Origin: an uncultured Proteiniphilum sp.
GTDB lineage: Bacteria; Bacteroidota; Bacteroidia; Bacteroidales; Dysgonomonadaceae
Direction: 5' to 3'
Assembly: GCF_937873925.1 (NCBI RefSeq)
Contig: NZ_CALNAT010000133.1
Span: forward strand, 1 to 14,972
DNA length: 14,972 nt
A program made the position numbers and the translations under genes. The notes below the pieces were generated by a model. It worked only from the letters and a program-made list of their open reading frames with translations, was not told the DNA's origin and searched no databases. Position 1 is the first letter of the stretch. Each line of letters starts with the position of its first letter. This document shows positions 6,287 through 12,764 of the stretch, piece after piece.

Positions 6287-8725
6287 ATGGATAAAAACCT
6301 GGTTATCGTTGAGTCCCCTGCGAAAGCAAAGACAATTGAGAGGTTTCTCGGAAAGGATTTTCATGTCATGTCCAGCTACGGACATATTCGCGACCTGAAG
6401 AAAAAAGATTTTAGTATTGATATTGAGAACGGTTTTATGCCGATCTACGAAATCCCTTCCGATAAAAAAAAGGTTGTTTCAGAATTAAAGACGGCGGCGA
6501 AAGAAGCGGAAACGGTTTGGCTCGCTTCCGATGAGGACCGCGAGGGGGAGGCCATCTCATGGCATCTCTTCGATGCGCTGGATCTGAAAGAGGATAAGAC
6601 CAAACGTATTGTGTTTCACGAGATCACCAGGGATGCTATTCAGGAAGCCATCAGGAATCCCCGCAAGATCGACCAGAACCTGGTGGATGCGCAACAGGCG
6701 CGGAGGGTGCTCGACCGTATTGTGGGGTTTGAACTCTCGCCCGTGTTGTGGAGAAAAATAAAGCCCGCCCTTTCCGCCGGACGCGTACAGTCGGTGGCAG
6801 TACGCCTTATCGTGGAACGGGAACGGGAGATACAGAATTTCCGATCGGAAGCGGCCTACCGGATCATGGCCCATTTCACGAAACAAGAAAACGGGCATCA
6901 GTATGAGATCAAAGCCGAATATAACAAGCGGTTAAAGACCAAAGCCGAGGCACTGGCACTGCTGGAAAAACTCAAAACATCGACCTTCACCGTGGGGGAT
7001 GTTCACGTGCGCCCTGCGAAGAAGTCACCCGCACCCCCTTTCACTACCTCTACCCTGCAACAGGAAGCATCGCGTAAGCTGGGCTTCTCGGTGGGGCAGA
7101 CCATGATGGTGGCGCAACGGCTTTATGAATCGGGAAAGATTACCTATATGCGTACCGACTCGGTACACCTGTCCGCATTGGCGATCGGAACCGCTAAGAC
7201 GGAGATCAACGAGCAATACGGAGAGAAATACATCAAGAGCCGGCAATACGCGACCCAATCAAAGGGAGCGCAGGAGGCGCACGAAGCTATCCGGCCTACT
7301 TATATAAGTACGCATGAGGTCGATGGGACTGCCCAGGAAAAGCGGCTCTATGAACTGATCTGGAAGCGTACCATCGCTTCGCAGATGGCTGATGCCGAAC
7401 TGGAACGCACTACTGCCGATATCTCTATTTCCAATAGCGACGGCAAGTTTGTGGCCAATGGGGAGGTGATTAAATTCGATGGTTTCCTGCGGGTCTATCT
7501 GGAGGGAACCGACGAGGAGAACGGAGAAAATGAAGAAGGAATGCTGCCTCCCATGAAAGAGGGCGAACAACTCACTATGCTGGAGACCAACGCCACGGAA
7601 CGTTTCACACAGCGCCCCCCAAGATACACCGAAGCGGCGTTAGTGAGGAAGATGGAAGAACTGGGGATCGGACGTCCTTCTACCTACGCACCGACCATTT
7701 CTACCATCATCAACCGGGAGTATGTGGAAAAAGGGAACGTAGAAGGCGAGGAAAGAGTCTATAATATCCTTACTCTTAAAAAGGGGATCATCAAAGACAG
7801 CGATAAGAAAGAGATTGCCGGGGCCGATAAGAATAAATTAATCCCGACCGATATCGGCATGGTGGTGAATGATTTTCTGGTGGAGTACTTCCCATCGGTG
7901 ATCGATTACAACTTCACGGCCAACGTGGAGAAAGATTTCGATAAGATCGCTGAAGGAAAGGCGCAGTGGAATAAATCGATTGCTGATTTCTATAAAATGT
8001 TTCACCCTATTGTGGAGGAGACGGCACAAATGCGTACCGAACATAAAGCGGGTGAGCGGGTGCTGGGAACAGATCCCAAGACAGGACGCCAGGTGTCGGT
8101 GAAGATCGGGCGTTATGGCGCTATGGCGCAGATCGGAACCCAGGAGGAAGAGGAGAAGCCGCTTTTTGCTTCGTTGCAGAAGTCACAGTCCCTCGAGACC
8201 ATCACCCTCGAAGAAACCCTGAAACTGTTCGAATTACCCCGGACACTCGGCGAGTTCAGGGAGAAAGAGGTGGTAATAGGCGTAGGACGATTCGGCCCCT
8301 ATATACGGCACAACAATAAATTCGTTTCTCTGCCTAAAGGAGTGGATCCGCTGGAAATCCAACTCGACGAGGCCATCACATTGATCGAAGCGAAGGAACA
8401 AAAGGACAGGGAGAAGATCATCACATCCTTTGAAGAGGAGCCGGACCTGCAAATACTGAACGGTCGTTTTGGCCCCTATATCGCCTGCAAAAAGTCGAAT
8501 TACAAGATCCCCAAGGGTCAGAAACCCGAAGAGTTGTCGCTGGAAGATTGCAGGCGGATCATTGCCGATACCGATAAGGGGAAAGAGCCTAAATCGGAAA
8601 AGAGCACCGCGAAAGCAACCACGACGAAAACCAGTGCAAAGAAGACGGCGACGGGAAAATCGACAACCAAGAAGACAGCGGCGAAAAAAACATCCGCTAA
8701 AAAGACAACAACTAAAAAGTCATAA
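6287..8725 (+). CDS. topA: DNA topoisomerase I (type IA) with lysine-rich tail
   Basis: The 812-residue enzyme relaxes negative supercoils. The Toprim domain shows Glu9 (VIVESPAKAKTIE) and the acidic triad in DEDREGE (82-88). The catalytic tyrosine is Tyr287 in ITYMRTDS. GRPSTYAPTISTI is the usual later motif. The C-terminus has no cysteine zinc ribbons. Instead there are three Toprim_Crpt-type repeats, recognisable as GRYGAMAQIG, GRFGPYIRH and GRFGPYIA. Residues 764-812 then form a histone-H1-like tail of repeated TAKK/SAKK/TTKK units, probably a nonspecific DNA-binding arm. This architecture is known in Bacteroidetes and Actinobacteria. The start MDKNLVIVESPAKAK is the family start. The acetyltransferase gene follows 37 nt downstream with no terminator between, so cotranscription is likely. 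Confidence 0.97.
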   Translation: MDKNLVIVESPAKAKTIERFLGKDFHVMSSYGHIRDLKKKDFSIDIENGFMPIYEIPSDKKKVVSELKTAAKEAETVWLASDEDREGEAISWHLFDALDLKEDKTKRIVFHEITRDAIQEAIRNPRKIDQNLVDAQQARRVLDRIVGFELSPVLWRKIKPALSAGRVQSVAVRLIVEREREIQNFRSEAAYRIMAHFTKQENGHQYEIKAEYNKRLKTKAEALALLEKLKTSTFTVGDVHVRPAKKSPAPPFTTSTLQQEASRKLGFSVGQTMMVAQRLYESGKITYMRTDSVHLSALAIGTAKTEINEQYGEKYIKSRQYATQSKGAQEAHEAIRPTYISTHEVDGTAQEKRLYELIWKRTIASQMADAELERTTADISISNSDGKFVANGEVIKFDGFLRVYLEGTDEENGENEEGMLPPMKEGEQLTMLETNATERFTQRPPRYTEAALVRKMEELGIGRPSTYAPTISTIINREYVEKGNVEGEERVYNILTLKKGIIKDSDKKEIAGADKNKLIPTDIGMVVNDFLVEYFPSVIDYNFTANVEKDFDKIAEGKAQWNKSIADFYKMFHPIVEETAQMRTEHKAGERVLGTDPKTGRQVSVKIGRYGAMAQIGTQEEEEKPLFASLQKSQSLETITLEETLKLFELPRTLGEFREKEVVIGVGRFGPYIRHNNKFVSLPKGVDPLEIQLDEAITLIEAKEQKDREKIITSFEEEPDLQILNGRFGPYIACKKSNYKIPKGQKPEELSLEDCRRIIADTDKGKEPKSEKSTAKATTTKTSAKKTATGKSTTKKTAAKKTSAKKTTTKKS

Positions 8726-8762
8726 AGATAAAGAGCTACCACCGGTACTATAAATAACTGCA

Positions 8763-9266
8763 ATGATCACCCGGATACGACCCACAACCCATGGCGACTT
8801 GCCGAAGGTGATGGAGATATACGCCATCGCACGTGATTTTATGTACCGCACCGGAAATGCTTCGCAATGGATAGACGGATATCCCTCGGCAACGTATATC
8901 ATCTCTGAGATTGATGCAGGGCATAGTTTCGTTTGTGAAAATCAGGATGGAGAACCGGTGGGTACTTTCTGTTTTATCATCGGCGATGATCCTACTTATG
9001 AGAAGATCTACGAAGGGGAGTGGCTTAACCGTGATCTCTATGGTACGGTACACCGTATCGCATCGGCGGGAAAAGAGAAGGGAGTGGCGGAAGCCTGCTT
9101 TCGGTGGTGTTTCACCCGGTGCCGAAATATCCGGGTGGATACGCATCGGGATAACCGGACGATGCAACGGATATTGGAAAAACTCGGGTTTACGTACTGC
9201 GGCATTATTTATGTATCCAATGGAACAGAGCGGCTCGCCTATCAGAAAACAGTATGGGAAAAATAA
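8763..9266 (+). CDS. GNAT family N-acetyltransferase
   Basis: This 167-residue, single-domain GNAT opens with the classic IRPTTHGDLPKVMEIYAIAR. Acetyl-CoA binding motif A is VHRIASAGKEKGVAEACF (97-114), where AGKEKGVA replaces the textbook RxxGxG loop. Motif B is VDTHRDNRTMQRILEKLGF (125-143). The substrate cannot be told from sequence, and small molecules or protein N-termini are both possible. It probably lies in the topA transcript. Its last codons overlap the start of the next small gene by 13 nt if that gene uses its first ATG. There is no Shine-Dalgarno. Confidence 0.9.
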   Translation: MITRIRPTTHGDLPKVMEIYAIARDFMYRTGNASQWIDGYPSATYIISEIDAGHSFVCENQDGEPVGTFCFIIGDDPTYEKIYEGEWLNRDLYGTVHRIASAGKEKGVAEACFRWCFTRCRNIRVDTHRDNRTMQRILEKLGFTYCGIIYVSNGTERLAYQKTVWEK

Positions 9267-9598
9267 ATCGAATGGGACGAAAAATGCTGTTCCGGAGAAT
9301 AGCAGGAGTGTGGATGTTGGGATGGATCCCCTTGTCGGGCGCAGCCGCAGAAGAGATGGCCGCTGTCAGTCTGGATATCAATATTGACTACAGCAACGAT
9401 CCGTTTTATACCGAAATATGGTTTTGGATCCTGATGGCGGTGTTGCTCGTGTTTTTGCTGGTGCAACTTATCCTCGGCGGCCGAAGAAGCAGGCGTAAAC
9501 GGAAAGCATGGAAGGAGTCGGAGGGGACAGGGATATCAAAAGAAGCCCCCAATGGATCAAAGGAATTAAAGACGGAAGAGCCAAATGAAATGAAGTGA
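9254..9598 (+). CDS. Small membrane protein of unknown function
   Basis: The protein has up to 114 residues. A signal-peptide-like segment (about 11-32, ending SGAAA before EE) is followed by a short exported stretch (VSLDINIDYSNDPF). A transmembrane helix then spans about 55-75 (WFWILMAVLLVFLLVQLIL), followed by a very basic patch RRSRRKRK (77-84) and a charged tail. With the signal removed, this predicts an outside N-terminus and a cytoplasmic basic tail. The first ATG overlaps the acetyltransferase gene by 13 nt. ATGs at 9272 or 9284 would give a shorter, more typical signal peptide and cannot be excluded. I do not recognise a named family. Overlap with the acetyltransferase implies translational coupling. 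Confidence 0.7.
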   Translation: MGKINRMGRKMLFRRIAGVWMLGWIPLSGAAAEEMAAVSLDINIDYSNDPFYTEIWFWILMAVLLVFLLVQLILGGRRSRRKRKAWKESEGTGISKEAPNGSKELKTEEPNEMK

Positions 9599-9637
9599 CC
9601 AACGTTACCGAAAGAAGAATTAAATATATTGAAGAAA

Positions 9638-10195
9638 TCAGTAGAGGAGGAGACCAATCACGCCGGAGAGGAAGATTAGCAGGATCGGATCTGCTTTCCT
9701 GAGGGATGCTACTAATACCGCTCCGAAAATGATCCAGCTTTTATAATCGATAAAATTATAGGGGGTTATCAGCATAAGCGCAGCAGAGGCGATCAACCCG
9801 ATAATGGCCGGTTTCAATACTGAGAGAGCCGACTGTATCCATAAGTTGTCCTTGAGCCGGAAGAAAAAAGCAGTGACGATCGTCATCAGAATGAGAGAGG
9901 GAATACTTACCGCGAAAGTGCAGATAGCCGAGCCAATCACTCCGTAAACCGATGCGAATCCCATCTCTGTGACGGCAGAGTAGCCGATATAGGTAGCCGA
10001 ATTAAAGGCAATGGGCCCCGGTGTGGTTTGCGAGATAGCTACAATATCGGTGAAGTCGCTTACCGAGATCCATTGATGGTGATCCACTATCTCGTGCTGT
10101 ATGAGCGGCAGCATGGCATATCCCCCTCCGAAACCGAACAGCCCGATCTTGAAGAACGATACAAACAGCGCCAGATAGAGATCCCAGAGTTCCAT
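9638..10195 (-). CDS. CHR-domain chromate-type transporter, second subunit
   Basis: This is a 185-residue, very hydrophobic, single CHR domain of about six membrane segments. Motifs seen are GLFGFGGGYAMLPLI (17-31) and SQTTPGPIAFNSATYIG, both hallmarks of the ChrA family. Full-length ChrA has two such domains of opposite topology; here each is its own gene. The start ATG lies 1 nt after the stop of the partner (TAA-T-ATG), so the two are translationally coupled and likely form a heterodimer in the inner membrane. Annotated homologues are called chromate transporters, exporting chromate, or taking up a sulfate-like anion in some. The actual substrate here is unproven. The gene converges on the small membrane protein gene with a 39-nt gap. 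Confidence 0.9.
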   Translation of the reverse strand: MELWDLYLALFVSFFKIGLFGFGGGYAMLPLIQHEIVDHHQWISVSDFTDIVAISQTTPGPIAFNSATYIGYSAVTEMGFASVYGVIGSAICTFAVSIPSLILMTIVTAFFFRLKDNLWIQSALSVLKPAIIGLIASAALMLITPYNFIDYKSWIIFGAVLVASLRKADPILLIFLSGVIGLLLY

Positions 10196-10196
10196 A

Positions 10197-10757
10197 TTAT
10201 TTATTTACTCTTTTTTTCAGGTAGATTAAATAGAATATTCCCAGAAGGATAGCCGCAAGAACAATATAGACGGGAGAGATATGCAGTTGCCAGACCGCAA
10301 GCGCTACCACAACAGGGATCCAGAGATTTTTCCATTTCACTCCCGCCGATTTGCCCAGGCTCAGGAGGGGAGCGACGATAAGCGCTACCACCGCGGGGCG
10401 GATCCCTTTGAATATGCGTTCCACTACCGGATTATCCTTGAACTGCGTAAACACCATGGCAATAAGCAGGATCACAATAAAGGAGGGTAAAATGACGCCT
10501 GCTCCTGAAAAAAGGCTCCCCTTGAAACCGAGCCGCTTATTCCCCACGAACAGCGCCGTATTCAACGCAATAGGCCCGGGCATAGACTGGGCGATGGCAA
10601 GCATATCCATAAATTCTTCATCTCCCAGCCACCCCTTTTTGTTGACCACCTCATTTCGGATAAGAGGAATCATGGCGTATCCGCCGCCAAAAGTGAAGGC
10701 GCCGATCTTAAAAAAGATAAGGAAAAGCTCCCAATATGGTTTTATTGTACGACCCAT
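10197..10757 (-). CDS. CHR-domain chromate-type transporter, first subunit
   Basis: This is a 186-residue single CHR domain. Motifs are IGAFTFGGGYAMIPLI and AQSMPGPIALNTALFVG, with hydrophobic membrane segments through to ILLGIFYLIYL and a basic tail KKRVNK. It is the promoter-proximal member of the pair. The start MGRTIKPYWELFL is the natural one, with the family motif following at the normal distance. The 40 nt directly before the ATG consist of a 17-bp tandem repeat built of CACATT units, an unusual setting for a start region. No exact TAnnTTTG lies in the 140 nt upstream. The nearest full promoter on this strand is at 11231-11262. Confidence 0.9.
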   Translation of the reverse strand: MGRTIKPYWELFLIFFKIGAFTFGGGYAMIPLIRNEVVNKKGWLGDEEFMDMLAIAQSMPGPIALNTALFVGNKRLGFKGSLFSGAGVILPSFIVILLIAMVFTQFKDNPVVERIFKGIRPAVVALIVAPLLSLGKSAGVKWKNLWIPVVVALAVWQLHISPVYIVLAAILLGIFYLIYLKKRVNK

Positions 10758-10762
10758 CTTAA

Positions 10763-10796
10763 TAATGTGTCAATGTGACTAATGTGCCAATGTGAA
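10763..10796. repeat. 17-bp tandem repeat (AATGTG units)
   Basis: TAATGTGTCAATGTGAC (10763-10779) is followed directly by TAATGTGCCAATGTGAA (10780-10796), with 15 of 17 positions identical. AATGTG occurs four times with starts at 10764, 10772, 10781 and 10789 (spacing 8, 9, 8). It begins 5 nt upstream of the CHR start codon, where the minus strand reads CACATT repeats. Confidence 0.75.
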
Positions 10797-10816
10797 TGAT
10801 TTGATGATGAAATTTT

Positions 10817-10886
10817 GAATTGAAAATCGACGTAGTCAAATCATGAGATCTGAATTGGAAATCAGCGTAGCTAAATCCCGGATCTT
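10817..10886. repeat. 35-bp tandem repeat, two copies
   Basis: Copy A is 10817-10851 and copy B is 10852-10886, exactly adjacent. Both begin GAATTG and share AAATC, CGTAG and AAATC blocks, with about 26 of 35 positions identical. At the centre, copy A reads GAC-GTA-GTC and copy B reads AGC-GTA-GCT, so the paired flanks have changed together. Confidence 0.65.
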
Positions 10887-10896
10887 ATATAAAATG

Positions 10897-10942
10897 AAAA
10901 GCAGATTGCAATTAGAGATGATCTGTTTGCTAATCTGCTTTT
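10897..10942 (-). terminator. Long hairpin with T-rich tail
   Basis: AAAAGCAGATT (10897-10907) is complementary to 10932-10942, extended inward by GCAA/TTGC after one bulged base, for about 15 bp in all. On the minus strand the 3' arm ends CTTTTCATTTTATAT, suitable for termination of leftward transcripts. On the plus strand it ends CTTTTTATAAG, so it may work both ways. Confidence 0.5.
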
Positions 10943-11151
10943 TATAAGAAGCCGCATCGGTGGAATAAGACGAAACTCCCTATGACAGGATTTGAGTGTT
11001 CCGGCATCTTTGTAATCCGCTGTTCCGGTAAACCGGGATCCCGAAGGATGCGGCCCGCCATTGATACCAAAAACGAGTCTCGGTTCATAAAATGTAATTG
11101 ATGAGTTTCCCAATCGACCAATGCGGCAATGACTCATTCAATAAATTTAGA

Positions 11152-11220
11152 CTATTTTCCGCAACGACATAATCCAGGTAAACTTGTCTTCTGTTCGTAT
11201 TGCTTAACGAAATAGTTCAT
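11152..11220 (-). CDS. Possible 22-codon leader or small protein
   Basis: An ATG at 11218-11220 lies about 7 nt after the predicted transcript start of the 11231-11262 promoter. It opens a 22-residue frame beginning MNYFVKQYEQKTSLPG and ending CRCGK, with a TAG stop. The position directly behind a promoter is suggestive, and very short leaders are normal in this phylum. There is no Shine-Dalgarno. The length is too short for composition to prove coding, and I recognise no family. Confidence 0.25.
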   Translation of the reverse strand: MNYFVKQYEQKTSLPGLCRCGK

Positions 11221-11230
11221 TTTATATTTT

Positions 11231-11262
11231 CAAAGATAGGGGGTAAAAATGAAACTTCCAAA
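11231..11262 (-). promoter_or_regulatory. Full Bacteroidetes-type promoter, leftward
   Basis: On the minus strand TTTG (11262-11259) is separated by 20 nt from TATCTTTG (11238-11231). This matches both the -33 TTTG and -7 TAnnTTTG elements at the accepted spacing. It is the only site in this window that I found with both elements. It lies 65 nt past the trpB2 stop and fires away from it toward 10758-11226. The predicted start is about 11227. Confidence 0.6.
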
Positions 11263-11327
11263 TTATTTGTGTTATTTTTTACCCTTTTTCGTCTGTTTAT
11301 CCGCGATAGGGTTTATTTTCAGTGGGG

Positions 11328-12683
11328 TTAGGATTCAGCCAGAAACCTTTCAATCTCTTCGTCGGATACCTCATGGTTGGACAGATCCCCCGCCAGATAT
11401 TGGTCGTAAGCGCTCATATCCACCAGGCCGTGTCCCGAGAGATTGAACAGGATCACCTTCTCTTTTCCCTCCTCTTTGGCTTGCAGCGCTTCCCTGACAG
11501 CCACAGCAATGGCATGGGTCGATTCGGGAGCGGGGATGATACCTTCGGTACGGGCAAAGAGCACGCCTGCTTCAAAGGTCTCCAACTGTTTGATGCTCAC
11601 CGCTTCAATCAGACCTTCCTTCAGTAACTGGCTTACGATGCTGCCGGCGCCGTGATAACGGAGTCCGCCGGCGTGGATATTGGCCGGGGCGAATTTGTGT
11701 CCCAGTGTGTACATCGGTATGAGCGGTGTATAGCCGGTCTCGTCGCCAAAATCGTACCGGAACTCTCCTCTGGTCAGCTTGGGGCAGGACGCCGGCTCAG
11801 CCGCTACAAACCGCGTATGGGTTTTTCCGGCTATGTTGTGGCGTAGGAACGGGAAGCTGATGCCCGAGAAGTTGGATCCGCCGCCGAAACAGCCGATCAC
11901 CACATCGGGGTATTCGTCGGCCATCGCCATCTGTTTCTCCGCCTCCAGGCCGATAATGGTCTGGTGCAGTGCCACATGGTTGAGTACACTCCCCAGGGTA
12001 TATTTGCAATTAGGTGTCTGCATGGCCAGTTCGATAGCTTCGGAGATGGCTGTACCCAGGCTTCCCTGGTAGTTGGGATGATCAGTGATGATCTTCCGCC
12101 CCGCCTTGGTGGACATGCTCGGGGAAGCGATCACCTGTGCTCCCCAGGTCTGCATCAGCGAGCGACGGTAGGGCTTCTGCTCGTAGCTGATCTTCACCAT
12201 ATAGACGGCAAGTTCCAATCCGAACACGCTGGCGGCGAACGCCAGGGCGGTGCCCCATTGTCCTGCCCCGGTCTCGGTGGTGATGTTGGTGATCCCTTCT
12301 ATCTTATTATAGTAGGCCTGGGGCAATGCCGAGTTGAGTTTGTGCGATCCGACGGGGCTTACGCTTTCATTCTTGAAGTAGATATGCGCCGGAGTGTCAA
12401 GGGCTTTCTCCAGTCCGGTCGCCCGCACCAGAGGGGTAGGGCGGTAAATCTTGTATTTTTCCCTCACCTCTTCGGGTATATCGATCCACGCATCGGTCTG
12501 GTTTATCTCCTGACGCGACAATTCCTCGGCGAACAAGGGATAAAGATCCTCCGCTTTCAACGGCTCTTTAGTCTGCGGGTTGATCATGGGCTGAGGTTTA
12601 GTTTTCATTTCAGCCGTTACATTGTACCATTGGGTGGGGATCTCTGCCTCCGGGAGAATGAATTTTTTTCTTTTTTCCATCAT
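11328..12683 (-). CDS. trpB: TrpB2-type tryptophan synthase beta subunit
   Basis: This 451-residue PLP enzyme joins indole and serine to make tryptophan. It belongs to the TrpB2 (TrpB-related) branch, shown by its extra N-terminal stretch (YNVTAEM) and by GSHKLNSA in place of GAHKINNA. Lys115 in that motif is the PLP-binding lysine, Glu137 in TTETGAGQWG the catalytic acid, and GGGSN (267-271) the phosphate loop. SGHGLVDMSAYDQYL near the end is also typical. TrpB2 enzymes usually lack the surface that binds TrpA, and no trpA or other trp gene is near. It is therefore likely a stand-alone indole-salvage enzyme. The start could be either of two adjacent ATGs (12683 or 12680). It is co-directional with maeB, 81 nt downstream of it. 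Confidence 0.93.
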   Translation of the reverse strand: MMEKRKKFILPEAEIPTQWYNVTAEMKTKPQPMINPQTKEPLKAEDLYPLFAEELSRQEINQTDAWIDIPEEVREKYKIYRPTPLVRATGLEKALDTPAHIYFKNESVSPVGSHKLNSALPQAYYNKIEGITNITTETGAGQWGTALAFAASVFGLELAVYMVKISYEQKPYRRSLMQTWGAQVIASPSMSTKAGRKIITDHPNYQGSLGTAISEAIELAMQTPNCKYTLGSVLNHVALHQTIIGLEAEKQMAMADEYPDVVIGCFGGGSNFSGISFPFLRHNIAGKTHTRFVAAEPASCPKLTRGEFRYDFGDETGYTPLIPMYTLGHKFAPANIHAGGLRYHGAGSIVSQLLKEGLIEAVSIKQLETFEAGVLFARTEGIIPAPESTHAIAVAVREALQAKEEGKEKVILFNLSGHGLVDMSAYDQYLAGDLSNHEVSDEEIERFLAES

Positions 12684-12764
12684 TTATATATTGTTTAGTG
12701 TAAGTTCAACGGTCTTGTTTCCTTTTTTTGTCCGGCAAAAACGGCTTTACCGCGGCCTCATCTC

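Larger units (their letters stand above)
10885..11227 (-). ncRNA. Candidate structured transcript (small RNA or leader)
   Basis: This is an inferred leftward transcript of about 335-340 nt. It begins at the promoter 11231-11262 and ends at the hairpin 10897-10942 with a T-rich tail on the minus strand. Visible structure includes a stem pairing 11132-11142 with 11097-11106 (10 bp, one bulge). A small ATCC-TTCG-GGAT hairpin (11038-11049, a cUUCGg tetraloop on this strand) sits next to CCGG-TTTA-CCGG (11025-11036). A perfect 8-bp long-range pairing joins 11047-11054 with 10951-10958. It matches no RNA I recognise: I looked for RNase P, tmRNA and SRP hallmarks and saw none. It contains overlapping open frames (22, 48 and 88 codons), so a coding or dispersed-repeat origin is possible. 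It could also be a long leader of the CHR operon. Confidence 0.35.

Noticed and set aside
10763..10886. CRISPR array in the repeat region
   Set aside because: The repeats are directly adjacent with no spacers, only two copies each, and no cas genes are present.
10871..11137. Minus-strand 88-codon frame as a protein gene
   Set aside because: It shares the DNA with a second open frame and with hairpins, including the terminator-like one. No motif is recognised, so I treat it as part of a candidate RNA or repeat.
11240..11294. Hairpin GGGTAAAAA/TTTTTACCC as a trpB2 terminator
   Set aside because: On the trpB2 strand it is followed by CCCTATC, not a T tract, and it encloses the promoter -33 element. 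A T run follows only on the opposite strand, where nothing is known to be transcribed.
11249..11446. Plus-strand 65-codon frame with a signal-peptide-like start
   Set aside because: More than half is antisense to the trpB2 3' end, and the hydrophobic start lies over a T-rich stretch that would give this by chance.
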